Below are positions 1 through 5,396 of a DNA stretch of 5,709 bases, one piece after another. This DNA comes from Candidatus Komeilibacteria bacterium. Its GTDB lineage: Bacteria > Patescibacteriota > Patescibacteriia > UBA1558. Under the pieces are notes generated by a model. That model was not told the DNA's origin, searched no databases, and saw only the letters and a list, made by a program, of their open reading frames with translations. Position 1 is the first letter of the stretch, and every line of letters begins with the position of its first letter. Made by a program: the position numbers and the translations under genes. The DNA is taken from assembly GCA_024654345.1 (NCBI GenBank), contig JANLIN010000105.1, positions 1 to 5,709 on the forward strand, in the 5' to 3' direction.

Positions 1-3
1 CCA

Positions 4-72
4 CAAACGAAAAACATACTATCTACCATTCATAATCGCACTACGCCAAATATACGTTCGCAGTTTCGTAGT
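4..72. repeat. Degenerate repeat, copy A
   Basis: First of three copies of an imperfect repeat of about 70 bp. It aligns to copy B (90-159) with about 60 of 70 positions identical and one gap, and to copy C (696-764) with 55 of 69 identical and no gap. The most constant parts are the CAAACGA-like start, ACCATT, AATCGC and the end CGTTCGCAGTTTCGTAGT. Copies A and B lie in tandem with a period of 86-87 bp. The linker contains ATTCGTAATC, which also precedes copy C. The array probably continues to the left of the window. Confidence 0.75.
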
Positions 73-89
73 ATATGATTCGTAATCCT

Positions 90-159
90 CAAACGATAAA
101 TATACTAACCAACCATTGACAATCGCATTACGCTAAATAGACGTTCGCAGTTTCGTAGT
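90..159. repeat. Degenerate repeat, copy B
   Basis: Second copy, in the same orientation as copy A. Its last 18 bases (142-159) are identical to 55-72 of copy A. It ends a few bases before the stop codon of the GxxExxY-family gene on the other strand, and the short TTCG-containing phrases continue into that stop region (160-173). The repeat therefore abuts the gene directly at its 3' end. Confidence 0.75.
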
Positions 160-165
160 TTCGCA

Positions 166-540
166 TCATTTCGCTGAAATTTTTACCACCCTTTCAAATT
201 TCATAACCTTACCATGAAAGTTGATCAATAATCCCAGTTTCATCCCTGATGATTGTAAATACCTTTGCACCTGATAGAAGTCTCTTTTAGTAAGATAACG
301 GACACACTTAATTTCAACAATAATCTTTTTCTCCACCACGAAGTCAGCTCTGTTTCTCTTATTGATAATTTTTTCTCTGACATATGAAAGCCCACCTCTC
401 TTTAAACAATCCTCCAGAGCATCGGCATATTCAACTTCTCTTTGGTACCTGAAAAGTTCATCATAAATTTTAAAACAATAACCGATCACTCGATATGACA
501 ACTGCGGATATAAGATATCCTTTCGATAGGTGGAATGCAT
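166..540 (-). CDS. GxxExxY-family protein with PD-(D/E)XK nuclease-like core
   Basis: The 124-residue product resembles the small GxxExxY family (PDDEXK_3-like). It has the usual start, LYPQLSYRVIGYCFKIYDEL (residues 10-29), although the family Glu in GxxExxY is Phe here (GYCFKIY). A restriction-endonuclease-like core follows: RADFVV with Asp66, IVEIKC with Glu76 and Lys78 as the E-x-K pair, then QVQRY (Gln90, Tyr94), which fits the QxxxY motif of RecB-like nucleases, and the family ending GLLINF (residues 103-108). The length is typical, so the gene looks intact. The cellular role of this family is not established, and nuclease activity is inferred from the fold only. No good Shine-Dalgarno precedes the ATG. 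The gene is flanked on both sides by copies of one degenerate repeat, which suggests a mobile or selfish cassette. Confidence 0.8.
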   Translation of the reverse strand: MHSTYRKDILYPQLSYRVIGYCFKIYDELFRYQREVEYADALEDCLKRGGLSYVREKIINKRNRADFVVEKKIIVEIKCVRYLTKRDFYQVQRYLQSSGMKLGLLINFHGKVMKFERVVKISAK

Positions 541-584
541 ATAAAAATACTTAGTTTATTAAATGGCGGAATTTAGCTTTTAAA

Positions 585-611
585 TTTATACCGCCCCAAG
601 CAAATTGTCAA
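585..611 (-). promoter_or_regulatory. Candidate promoter of the GxxExxY gene
   Basis: On the minus strand a perfect TTGACA (606-611) is followed after 15 bp by TATAAA (585-590). The spacer is short of the ideal 17 bp, so strength is uncertain. Transcription would start near 578 and give a leader of about 37 nt. An inverted repeat GGCGG (565-569) / CCGCC (591-595), with inner AATTT/AAATT arms, overlaps the -10 and the start region and could be a regulatory or residual element. Confidence 0.35.
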
Positions 612-616
612 ATCCA

Positions 617-693
617 GTTCGCAACCCCACATTTGTTCGTTGTAGTTCGTTGCTTCGTATTATTCGCAGCTTCGCAGTAAACGGTTCGTAATC
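617..693. repeat. TTCG-rich degenerate repeat tract with partial copy
   Basis: The phrase TTCG occurs six times here (618, 636, 646, 654, 663, 671) and again at 685, mostly as TTCGYA or TTCGTTG, as in the ends of copies A and B. The segment 617-635 matches 748-766 of copy C at 16 of 19 positions, so it is the tail of another, truncated repeat copy. I see no coding potential in it. Confidence 0.55.
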
Positions 694-695
694 TC

Positions 696-764
696 CAAAA
701 GAAAAACATACTTCCTACCATTAACAATCGCCCCACGATAAATATAAGTTCGCAGCCCCGTATT
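696..764. repeat. Degenerate repeat, copy C
   Basis: Third recognisable copy, on the far side of the GxxExxY gene and in the same orientation as A and B (55 of 69 identical to copy A, ungapped). It is preceded by GGTTCGTAATC, as copy B is preceded by GATTCGTAATC. Its right end runs straight into the -35 box of the lexA promoter, so the repeat block ends exactly where lexA control begins. Confidence 0.7.
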
Positions 765-793
765 TGACAGGTGTACGTTCGTTCACCTATAAT
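764..793 (+). promoter_or_regulatory. lexA promoter
   Basis: A consensus TTGACA (764-769) and a consensus TATAAT (788-793) are separated by 18 bp, which is a strong sigma-70-type promoter. The expected start point is about 6-8 bp after the -10, near 799-801, which coincides with the ATG at 801. The lexA message is therefore probably leaderless, in agreement with the absence of any Shine-Dalgarno site. Confidence 0.85.
769..788. promoter_or_regulatory. LexA operator (SOS box), autoregulatory
   Basis: The spacer between -35 and -10 is a 20-bp palindrome, AGGTGTACGTTCGTTCACCT, in which 8 of 10 base pairs are symmetric. Its centre holds GTAC-GTTC-GTTC (773-784), one mismatch from the Gram-positive LexA box GAAC-N4-GTTC, with extra AGGT/ACCT arms. 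A repressor bound here would cover both promoter elements. Autorepression by the LexA encoded immediately downstream is inferred from position and family knowledge. Confidence 0.8.
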
Positions 794-800
794 GATTCAT

Positions 801-1379
801 ATGGATAAAAAGGTGAAACAAGCTGGGGATAAGTTAGGCCGCTACTGGCGCCAACATAAACGCCTGCCCTCCTTCGCGGAAATGGCTGATATTTTTGGCT
901 ATGCCTCCAAAAATGCCGTCACCAAGTTGGTAGCCAAGCTAAAAGATGCCCACCTGGTAGAACAGGACGCTAGCGGTCGTTTAGTCCCCGGCTCGCTCCT
1001 TACTTCCCTGCCAGTATTGGGGAATGTCCAAGCTGGCTTTCCTTCGCCCGCCGAAGAAGAATTGGTGGATAGTCTGACTTTGGATGACTATTTAATTAAC
1101 AATCCCCAGTCCAGCTTCATTATCGAAGTAGCCGGCGAGTCCATGCTTGATGCTGGCATCCAGCCCAAAGATTTGGTGATCGTTGACCGTGGCTTAACCC
1201 CCAAGAACAATGATATCGTCTTAGCGCAGATAGATAACGAATGGACTTTGAAGTACTTTAATAAAAAGGGTAACAAAGTATCGTTGCAAGCCGCCAATGA
1301 TAAGTACCCCACCCTAATTCCGCAGTCAGAGCTAACCGTTGCTGGCGTGGTAGTTTCCAGTATCAGAAAATATAAATAA
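801..1379 (+). CDS. lexA: LexA-like SOS repressor with UmuD-like autoprotease domain
   Basis: This 192-residue protein is a self-cleaving transcriptional repressor of the DNA damage response. Residues 1-60 look like a winged helix-turn-helix (LPSFAEMADIFGYASKNAV...VAKL). The S24 peptidase part follows: cleavage site Ala78-Gly79 in VQAGFPSPAEE, nucleophile Ser114 in GESM, general base Lys151 in TLKYF. The Ser-Lys spacing of 37 equals that of E. coli LexA and UmuD. The cleavage region AGFPSPAEE and the LDDYLINNPQSSF stretch resemble UmuD more than typical LexA. The reading frame is open back to a GTG at 771, but that lies within the promoter. ATG 792 overlaps the -10 box, so ATG 801, at the predicted transcription start, is chosen. 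The operator in its own promoter supports autoregulation. A Y-family polymerase lies downstream on the same strand. Confidence 0.9.
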   Translation: MDKKVKQAGDKLGRYWRQHKRLPSFAEMADIFGYASKNAVTKLVAKLKDAHLVEQDASGRLVPGSLLTSLPVLGNVQAGFPSPAEEELVDSLTLDDYLINNPQSSFIIEVAGESMLDAGIQPKDLVIVDRGLTPKNNDIVLAQIDNEWTLKYFNKKGNKVSLQAANDKYPTLIPQSELTVAGVVVSSIRKYK

Positions 1380-1405
1380 AAAAAGAACGCCGCTTAAGAC
1401 GTTCT
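1378..1405 (-). terminator. Intrinsic terminator of the small membrane protein gene
   Basis: On the minus strand a 6-bp stem AGAACG (from 1405-1400) / CGTTCT (1389-1384) with a 10-nt loop is followed by six T (1383-1378). The T-run overlaps the TAA stop codon of lexA, so the two convergent genes share this boundary. On the plus strand no T-run follows the hairpin, so it is a weaker terminator for lexA. Confidence 0.65.
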
Positions 1406-1415
1406 AGTAAAAATT

Positions 1416-1643
1416 TCATTTCTTTACTTTAAAAAGTAACCCTATTGCTATTATCAGCCATAATAGAAGTTCCATAAGATAAACCAATAGTATATTGACC
1501 GGGTAGTGGAATACCAGATCACTTACTAAACTCACTAATAAGCCTACAACAACAAACCCCAGAGTAAACTGCCATATGAAGAAAATTGTGAAAGAACTTA
1601 CCAAGACAAAAGCTACTTTGATATAAATTGGATCATCATTCAT
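1416..1643 (-). CDS. Small two-segment membrane protein, unknown function
   Basis: The 75-residue product is almost entirely hydrophobic after a short acidic N-terminus (MNDDP). A long apolar stretch covers about residues 9-42, with a second at about 50-71, and the protein ends in a basic tail KVKK. Two membrane helices are likely. I recognise no family. That it is a real gene is supported by AGGAG (plus-strand 1650-1654) 6 nt before the ATG and by a dedicated terminator just after the stop. It lies between lexA and the polymerase, opposed to both. A role in the SOS response cannot be read from the sequence. Confidence 0.65.
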   Translation of the reverse strand: MNDDPIYIKVAFVLVSSFTIFFIWQFTLGFVVVGLLVSLVSDLVFHYPVNILLVYLMELLLWLIIAIGLLFKVKK

Positions 1644-1649
1644 ATTAAT

Positions 1650-1660
1650 CTCCTATTATA
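1650..1660 (-). promoter_or_regulatory. Shine-Dalgarno and overlapping -10-like element of the membrane protein gene
   Basis: On the minus strand TATAAT (1660-1655) is directly followed by AGGAG (1654-1650), then ATTAAT and ATG. If the TATAAT were the active -10, transcription would begin near 1648 and exclude the AGGAG. Either the promoter lies further upstream, or the transcript has almost no leader. No convincing -35 is seen at 16-18 bp. Confidence 0.45.
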
Positions 1661-1777
1661 CTAAGTTGTTAATTTACAAAATTTATTTCATACTAGCTTA
1701 GCAAATAGTAATTTAAATGTCAACCTCTAGGAAAAATAATAAGATAAGAGAAATTTATTTGCCACCTAACTTAAACG

Positions 1778-3091
1778 ATGCCATTCCAAAAACAAAAAAG
1801 AAATTTAATAATTCGTTCCTGGCCCCAGGCCATTTTGCACCTTGATGCTGATGCTTTTTTTGCCAGCTGTGAACAGTCCCTGCATCCGGAGTACAGGGGT
1901 AAGCCGGTCATCACCGGCGCCGAGCGTGGTATTGTGTCCGCCGCCAGTTATGAGGCTAAGGCTCTAGGTATTCAGCGTGGCGTGCCTCTTTGGGAAGTGA
2001 AAAAAATCTGCCCCCAGGCCATCATTCTGGCCAGTGACTATGAAAGCTATTCACTGATATCCAAACGGATGTTTGACATCATGCGCCGTTTTACACCAAC
2101 GGTGGAAGAATATTCCATTGATGAAGGCTTTGCCGATCTGACGGGCTTGCGCCGTCCTCTCCATAGCAGTTATGAGGGTATTGCGCGTCAGATGAAAGAC
2201 GCCATTGAAAGAGAGTTGGACATCACTGTTTCCGTGGGAGTCAGTTTGAGCAAAAGTCTGGCCAAACTGGCCGCCAATCTAAATAAGCCCTCGGGGCTCA
2301 CTATGGTTCCCGGCCGTCAAATAGAAGATTTATTGCACCAAATGCCACTGCCCGAAGTATGGGGATTTGGTAAGGCCACCGTTAGTTATCTCCAAAAATT
2401 CGGTCTAAAAACAGCTTATGATTTTGCCGCGCACTCGGAACAGTGGATCAATGAACACCTAGACAAGCCGGGACGAGAAATTTGGCGAGAACTCCGCGGT
2501 GAAGTTGTCTACCAAATCAATACCGAGGGGCACACCGACTATCAATCCATCAGCAAGGTCAAGACATTTACTCCACCTAGCGCGGATAAACAATATTTAT
2601 GGGCCCAATTGGCTCGCAATCTGGAATCTGCCTGCATCAAAGCCCGTCGCTATCATCTGGCACCGACCAAAGTATTAATTTACCTACGCGAACATAATTT
2701 TATCAGTCATGGGCGCGAGATCAGCTTGAGTCGCGCCAGTAATTCGCCCTTGTTGATACTTCCTTTGCTCGCAGATGTTTTTTCAAAATTATATAAATCG
2801 GATAAACTCTATCGTTGCACCGGCGTAGTGTTGGTTGGTTTACAACCGGACGAGAAAACACAAGAGTCTTTATTCGGTGATTGTTTAAAAATAGACAAGC
2901 TGACACGGGCGACCGGCGCTATTGATACTATCAACGGTAAATTTGGGAAACACACCATTCATCAGTGCAGTAGTCTGATGATTAACAAAGCCGGTCGCGG
3001 CGATCGAGAGAAAAAATCTACTCGCTGGCAACAAACTTTGCGGGGAGAAGACTACCGTCGACACCTAAACATCCCTCGTTGGACCGTCTGA
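1778..3091 (+). CDS. Y-family translesion DNA polymerase, UmuC/DinB-like
   Basis: The 437-residue product is an error-prone polymerase that copies past damaged template bases. The palm motifs are HLDADAFFASCE (residues 21-32; metal-binding Asp23, steric gate probably Phe28) and EEYSIDEGFADLTG (110-123; Asp115 and Glu116). VGVSLSKSLAKLAANLNKPSG (153-173) is the conserved stretch after them. A helix-hairpin-helix lies near VWGFGKATVSYLQKFGL (194-210), and the little finger at about 250-355. QESLF (362-366) fits the sliding-clamp binding pentapeptide QL[S/D]LF. It is followed by about 70 residues containing AIDTINGKFGKHTI, as in the C-terminal region of UmuC rather than the clamp-terminal layout of DinB. 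The N-terminus carries about 15 basic residues before the core. ATG 1778 lacks a good Shine-Dalgarno. The UmuD-like LexA upstream makes a Pol V-like partnership possible. Confidence 0.9.
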   Translation: MPFQKQKRNLIIRSWPQAILHLDADAFFASCEQSLHPEYRGKPVITGAERGIVSAASYEAKALGIQRGVPLWEVKKICPQAIILASDYESYSLISKRMFDIMRRFTPTVEEYSIDEGFADLTGLRRPLHSSYEGIARQMKDAIERELDITVSVGVSLSKSLAKLAANLNKPSGLTMVPGRQIEDLLHQMPLPEVWGFGKATVSYLQKFGLKTAYDFAAHSEQWINEHLDKPGREIWRELRGEVVYQINTEGHTDYQSISKVKTFTPPSADKQYLWAQLARNLESACIKARRYHLAPTKVLIYLREHNFISHGREISLSRASNSPLLILPLLADVFSKLYKSDKLYRCTGVVLVGLQPDEKTQESLFGDCLKIDKLTRATGAIDTINGKFGKHTIHQCSSLMINKAGRGDREKKSTRWQQTLRGEDYRRHLNIPRWTV

Positions 3092-3226
3092 CGGCCCGCT
3101 GGAGTGTCTGATGTTTTGTGAGAGACGGCTCACTACTACATTCGTCGTCGGCTTTCTTTAATAAATATTAACCTTAGCGGTTGTCCTGGCCCTCGCAAGC
3201 TTGTTTACAAGCGCTAAGATTGAATG
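3092..3226. other. Intergenic region with inverted repeats
   Basis: No gene is supported here. GTGAG (3118-3122) / CTCAC (3129-3133) can form a short hairpin. CTTAGCG (3173-3179) and CGCTAAG (3212-3218) form an outer stem that encloses GCTTG (3199-3203) / CAAGC (3208-3212). The structured stretch ends just before the strong terminator at 3227-3259, so it could be the 3' end of the polymerase message or a small RNA. The evidence is weak. Confidence 0.3.
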
Positions 3227-3259
3227 TTAAAAACCCTGACTTTAAGTCGGGGTTTTTAA
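3227..3259. terminator. Bidirectional intrinsic terminator
   Basis: AAAAACCCTGAC (3229-3240) pairs with GTCGGGGTTTTT (3246-3257) around a 5-nt loop, with one T-G wobble. An A-run on one side and a T-run on the other make it functional in both directions. It separates the polymerase gene (plus) from the DUF218-like gene (minus), whose TAA stop (3256-3258) lies inside the T-run arm. Confidence 0.85.
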
Positions 3260-3798
3260 TTAACTTTACGAAGAGTTGCATAGCGACGATATCTACTCCA
3301 TATCGCTGGCAAAGCACGGTAGCGCGGATCAAGCAATGTATAAATATACCTTATCATTTCCAAGCACCTGTATATTACACTGCCACCACTGACAACTTGG
3401 GGTTTGAAATGCAAGCGCCAATTGAAACGTAGAATAAAATCCATCCTACGCCACCTCATACTATCAGTACATATCCAGACTTCTCCGTCATCAAAAAATC
3501 CCTTGTCTATCATCCGTGCAAACGAATGAACACTGTCAATTCCCTCCGTTTCCATAAAGATTGCCGGTACATATGGTAGCCTATAAGGATGGGCAGTCAA
3601 CCATTCATACATCTCCATTGCCATAGAATTTCTCTGCCGCCTAGTTTTATAACCACCCATCAAAATTAATTTTGATACCCTGCATTCATCCATAAAATTT
3701 AGCGCTCTCATCATGATCTTCCAAGTCATATTTCCTATCACAATCCGCGGATCATCGGCTATTATCACCACTATTCTCAAATCGACGTCATCTATCAC
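3256..3798 (-). CDS. Divergent DUF218 (YdcF/SanA/ElyC-like) protein
   Basis: The 180-residue product shows the order of motifs seen in DUF218 proteins. It opens with a beta strand LRIVVIIADDPRIV (7-20). KLILMGGY (43-50) corresponds to the Gly-Gly loop. METEGIDSVHSFARM (82-96) stands where the family has an E..S.nT.eNa motif. VWICTDSMRWRRMDFIL (107-123) stands where the family has VTS..H..RA, but with Arg in place of the usual His. No signal peptide or membrane segment is evident, although many family members are membrane-anchored. The start is GTG at 3798, with GAGG (plus-strand 3805-3808) 6 nt before it. Family functions are poorly defined (envelope-related in Enterobacteria), so none is assigned. 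The family match is by motif pattern only. Confidence 0.6.
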   Translation of the reverse strand: MIDDVDLRIVVIIADDPRIVIGNMTWKIMMRALNFMDECRVSKLILMGGYKTRRQRNSMAMEMYEWLTAHPYRLPYVPAIFMETEGIDSVHSFARMIDKGFFDDGEVWICTDSMRWRRMDFILRFNWRLHFKPQVVSGGSVIYRCLEMIRYIYTLLDPRYRALPAIWSRYRRYATLRKVN

Positions 3799-3870
3799 TT
3801 AAAGCCTCGCAATCTATTTATTTTTTAAAGAACTATTATTTCACTGATCTAGCATAACTAACCTTAGAGT

Positions 3871-3900
3871 AAAAAATCGCCCTCGAATTGTCAAGGGCGA
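3871..3900 (-). terminator. Intrinsic terminator of the four-segment membrane protein gene
   Basis: On the minus strand a 7-bp stem TCGCCCT (from 3900-3894) / AGGGCGA (3883-3877) with a 10-nt loop is followed by six T (3876-3871). It lies 7 bp after the stop codon of the gene at 3908-4480 and ends that transcript before the DUF218-like gene. Confidence 0.85.
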
Positions 3901-3907
3901 CTTAAAA

Positions 3908-4480
3908 CTATACTCCTATCAGAGTGAGATTGTTTTTTCGCGGCAGTAGTCTAATAATGTATCGGACTTCCGCCTGCATACCCACGCGAACGATAAAACG
4001 AGTCAACACCATGAGCGGCAAAACAAAGGCTACAATGTACAATCCCAGATTTACGAGAAAATATATGAGCCCGCTAACCAAAATCATCTCGATAACTATA
4101 TGGGCTCTATATGCGTACAAATCCGCCAGATAGTTAGCATTGATGATGAAGTCCTCAGCATAATCATACTCGTAATTTTTCCTAACCCTTCGAATCTTCA
4201 TCCAGTGTAACGATGCCATTAGTGATAAAAAGATTTGTGCCCCTACAAGGCCATAGAGGGCATACGGAAAGGCATCAATCATTGCCGAGGGTAGACTAAA
4301 CATACCGTAAAAAAAAGAAAAAAGGATAAAATACAGATAGACCAGCAATACATAAACAAGAACACCGCTATGAAACCAGTTGTTGGCTTGTGGAACGGGC
4401 TGATGCATCGCTATCACATATCTCACATACTTTGCTGTCTCCTCGTCCAATCCAATCCTAGATATGACCGACTTTGACAT
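3908..4480 (-). CDS. Four-segment integral membrane protein, unknown function
   Basis: The frame is open from a TTG at 4492, but ATG 4480 is preferred because GGAGG (plus-strand 4486-4490) stands 5 nt before it. The 190-residue product has a soluble N-terminus of about 35 residues. Hydrophobic segments follow at about 39-62, 71-93, 128-145 and 147-164. The loop between segments 2 and 3 carries the basic cluster KIRRVRKN (95-102), and the C-terminal tail is also basic (RLLPRKN). Under the positive-inside rule both would be cytoplasmic, consistent with four helices and both ends inside. I recognise no domain family; the arrangement is loosely like 2TM-domain proteins, but that is not demonstrated. 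It is monocistronic or read through from the glycosylase gene upstream. Confidence 0.75.
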   Translation of the reverse strand: MSKSVISRIGLDEETAKYVRYVIAMHQPVPQANNWFHSGVLVYVLLVYLYFILFSFFYGMFSLPSAMIDAFPYALYGLVGAQIFLSLMASLHWMKIRRVRKNYEYDYAEDFIINANYLADLYAYRAHIVIEMILVSGLIYFLVNLGLYIVAFVLPLMVLTRFIVRVGMQAEVRYIIRLLPRKNNLTLIGV

Positions 4481-4531
4481 GATTTCCTCCAATATAAAAG
4501 AGTTGTAAAAGAATAATTATTTAATAAAAAG

Positions 4532-4560
4532 ACAGTATCAGATACCACTATACCGGTCAA
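4532..4560 (-). promoter_or_regulatory. Candidate promoter of the membrane protein gene
   Basis: On the minus strand TTGACC (4560-4555) is followed after 17 bp by TACTGT (4537-4532), with an extended TG at the -10 (TGATACTGT). The -35 box overlaps the end of the glycosylase gene. A small perfect palindrome GTATC-A-GATAC (4535-4545) overlaps the -10 and could be a protein-binding site. No terminator separates this gene from the glycosylase gene, so readthrough is also possible. Confidence 0.45.
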
Positions 4561-5153
4561 GAGGCTAAGTCCGATAGAGCCATAAAATCCTCCATCATCA
4601 CTTTTTTTAAAGACCCCTGATAAAGTGCCGCCGCTGGATGATACATTGGTATTATTTTCACCGGCCCACTCTCCAAAGCAGCTGTGAAAATTTGGCCATG
4701 ACACTTACTAATACCCTGCCCATGACCATCAACCAATAAATGATCAAAAATAAAGTTCATTGAGTGCCGACCCAGAGTCACGATTACTTTAGGTCGAATA
4801 ATCTCCAGTTGGCGCAACAAAAACTTGCCGTACAGATCAATCTCTTCGGGGAATGGATCACGGTTGAGCGGCGGCCGGTCTTTGACCACATTGGTCACAT
4901 ACACATCCCCCCGCTTAAGTTCAATACCCGCCAGTAGTTCGTCCAACACGCGACCGGCCGCCCCACAAAAAGGACGTCCTGTTTTCGCCTCATTTTCCCC
5001 CGGCGCTTCACCAATAAAAACCATCACCGCATCGTGATTACCCTCGCCAATCACCGGCCAATAGTTATTTTCCGCTCGATACTTATATAAAGGAGATTGC
5101 GTAAGATTTAGTATCTCCTCTTTTATTTGCAACAGCTGTTCATCCTTTGTCAT
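4557..5153 (-). CDS. Family-4-type uracil-DNA glycosylase lacking the Fe-S cysteines
   Basis: The 198-residue product belongs to the uracil-DNA glycosylase superfamily, which removes uracil from DNA as the first step of base excision repair. Motif 1 is GEAPGENEAKTGRPFCGAAG (48-67), followed by VYVTNVVKDRPPLNRDP (84-100), KVIVTLGRHS (122-131) and the catalytic-loop His in YHPAAAL (171-177). Family 4 enzymes carry four cysteines that hold a 4Fe-4S cluster. At the aligned places this protein has Leu17 and Ser20 (NLTQSPLYK for NCxxCPL), Asp92 (VVKDRPP for VVKCRPP) and Tyr108. Only Cys63 and Cys151 remain, so no such cluster is expected. The UdgX-specific KRRIH loop is absent. The start is ATG 5153; AGGAAGG lies about 15 nt upstream, too far for a normal Shine-Dalgarno. 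From memory, similar cysteine-free homologues occur in Parcubacteria. Confidence 0.87.
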   Translation of the reverse strand: MTKDEQLLQIKEEILNLTQSPLYKYRAENNYWPVIGEGNHDAVMVFIGEAPGENEAKTGRPFCGAAGRVLDELLAGIELKRGDVYVTNVVKDRPPLNRDPFPEEIDLYGKFLLRQLEIIRPKVIVTLGRHSMNFIFDHLLVDGHGQGISKCHGQIFTAALESGPVKIIPMYHPAAALYQGSLKKVMMEDFMALSDLAS

Positions 5154-5191
5154 GGGTATATTTGATTACCTTCCTAAACAGATTACCACAA

Positions 5192-5205
5192 ATAGGCAGT
5201 CCTAT
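5192..5205. promoter_or_regulatory. Small palindrome upstream of the glycosylase gene
   Basis: ATAGG (5192-5196) and CCTAT (5201-5205) form an inverted repeat with a 4-bp centre, about 40 bp before the glycosylase start, in the region between two divergent genes. It could be an operator, but it does not resemble the lexA box at 769-788. No clear -35/-10 pair for the glycosylase gene was found in 5154-5290. Confidence 0.25.
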
Positions 5206-5239
5206 AAATAAGTTTTTTAAAACTCTCCCCCATCAAACA

Positions 5240-5268
5240 TTGACACAAACGCCATTTTACCTTAGAAT
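5240..5268 (+). promoter_or_regulatory. tRNA-Glu promoter
   Basis: A perfect TTGACA (5240-5245) is followed after 17 bp by TAGAAT (5263-5268), one mismatch from consensus. Transcription would start near 5275, about 15 nt before the mature tRNA 5' end. Confidence 0.85.
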
Positions 5269-5290
5269 CTCTATTGTTTACCCATATTGC

Positions 5291-5365
5291 GGCGCCTTCG
5301 TCTAATGGTTAGGACGCCAGGTTTTCATCCTGGTAATAGGGGTTCGATTCCCCTAGGCGCTACCA
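5291..5365 (+). tRNA. tRNA-Glu (anticodon UUC)
   Basis: A complete cloverleaf can be drawn. The acceptor strands are GGCGCCT (5291-5297) and AGGCGCT (5355-5361). The D arm is GTCTAATGGTTAGGAC. The anticodon arm is CCAGG-TTTTCAT-CCTGG with anticodon TTC, the T arm AGGGG-TTCGATT-CCCCT, and the discriminator A (5362). CCA is encoded at 5363-5365. The first acceptor pair is G1-U72, a wobble instead of the usual G-C. The gene has a strong promoter and its own terminator. Its 3' end is duplicated 213 bp downstream. Confidence 0.95.
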
Positions 5366-5371
5366 CTAATT

Positions 5372-5396
5372 GTAGTCATTGTGGACTACTTTTTTT
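5372..5396 (+). terminator. tRNA-Glu intrinsic terminator
   Basis: GTAGTC (5372-5377) and GACTAC (5384-5389) form a 6-bp stem with loop ATTGTG, followed by seven T (5390-5396). It lies 6 nt after the encoded CCA end. Confidence 0.9.

Noticed and set aside
1..165. CRISPR array
   Set aside because: The repeated blocks are about 70 bp long and imperfect, the linkers are also partly similar, and no short exact repeat with unique spacers of even length is present. No cas gene is seen.
771..800. Upstream GTG (771) and ATG (792) as lexA starts
   Set aside because: Both lie within the promoter (operator and -10 box), upstream of or overlapping the predicted transcription start, so they would not be translated from this promoter.
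1700..1777. LexA box before the polymerase gene
   Set aside because: Only a lone CACCT (1763-1767) is present. No AGGTG or GAAC/GTTC partner is found at the proper spacing, and no convincing promoter pair is seen either.
3181..3432. Plus-strand open frame after the polymerase
   Set aside because: It reads through the strong bidirectional terminator and the antisense of the DUF218-like gene, and has no ribosome binding site.
4481..4492. TTG start at 4492 for the four-segment membrane protein
   Set aside because: GGAGG lies inside this extension and is ideally placed 5 nt before ATG 4480, so the extension is the ribosome binding site, not coding sequence.
4423..4704. Minus-strand open frame bridging the membrane protein and glycosylase genes
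   Set aside because: It overlaps two well-supported genes in another frame and has no recognisable protein features.
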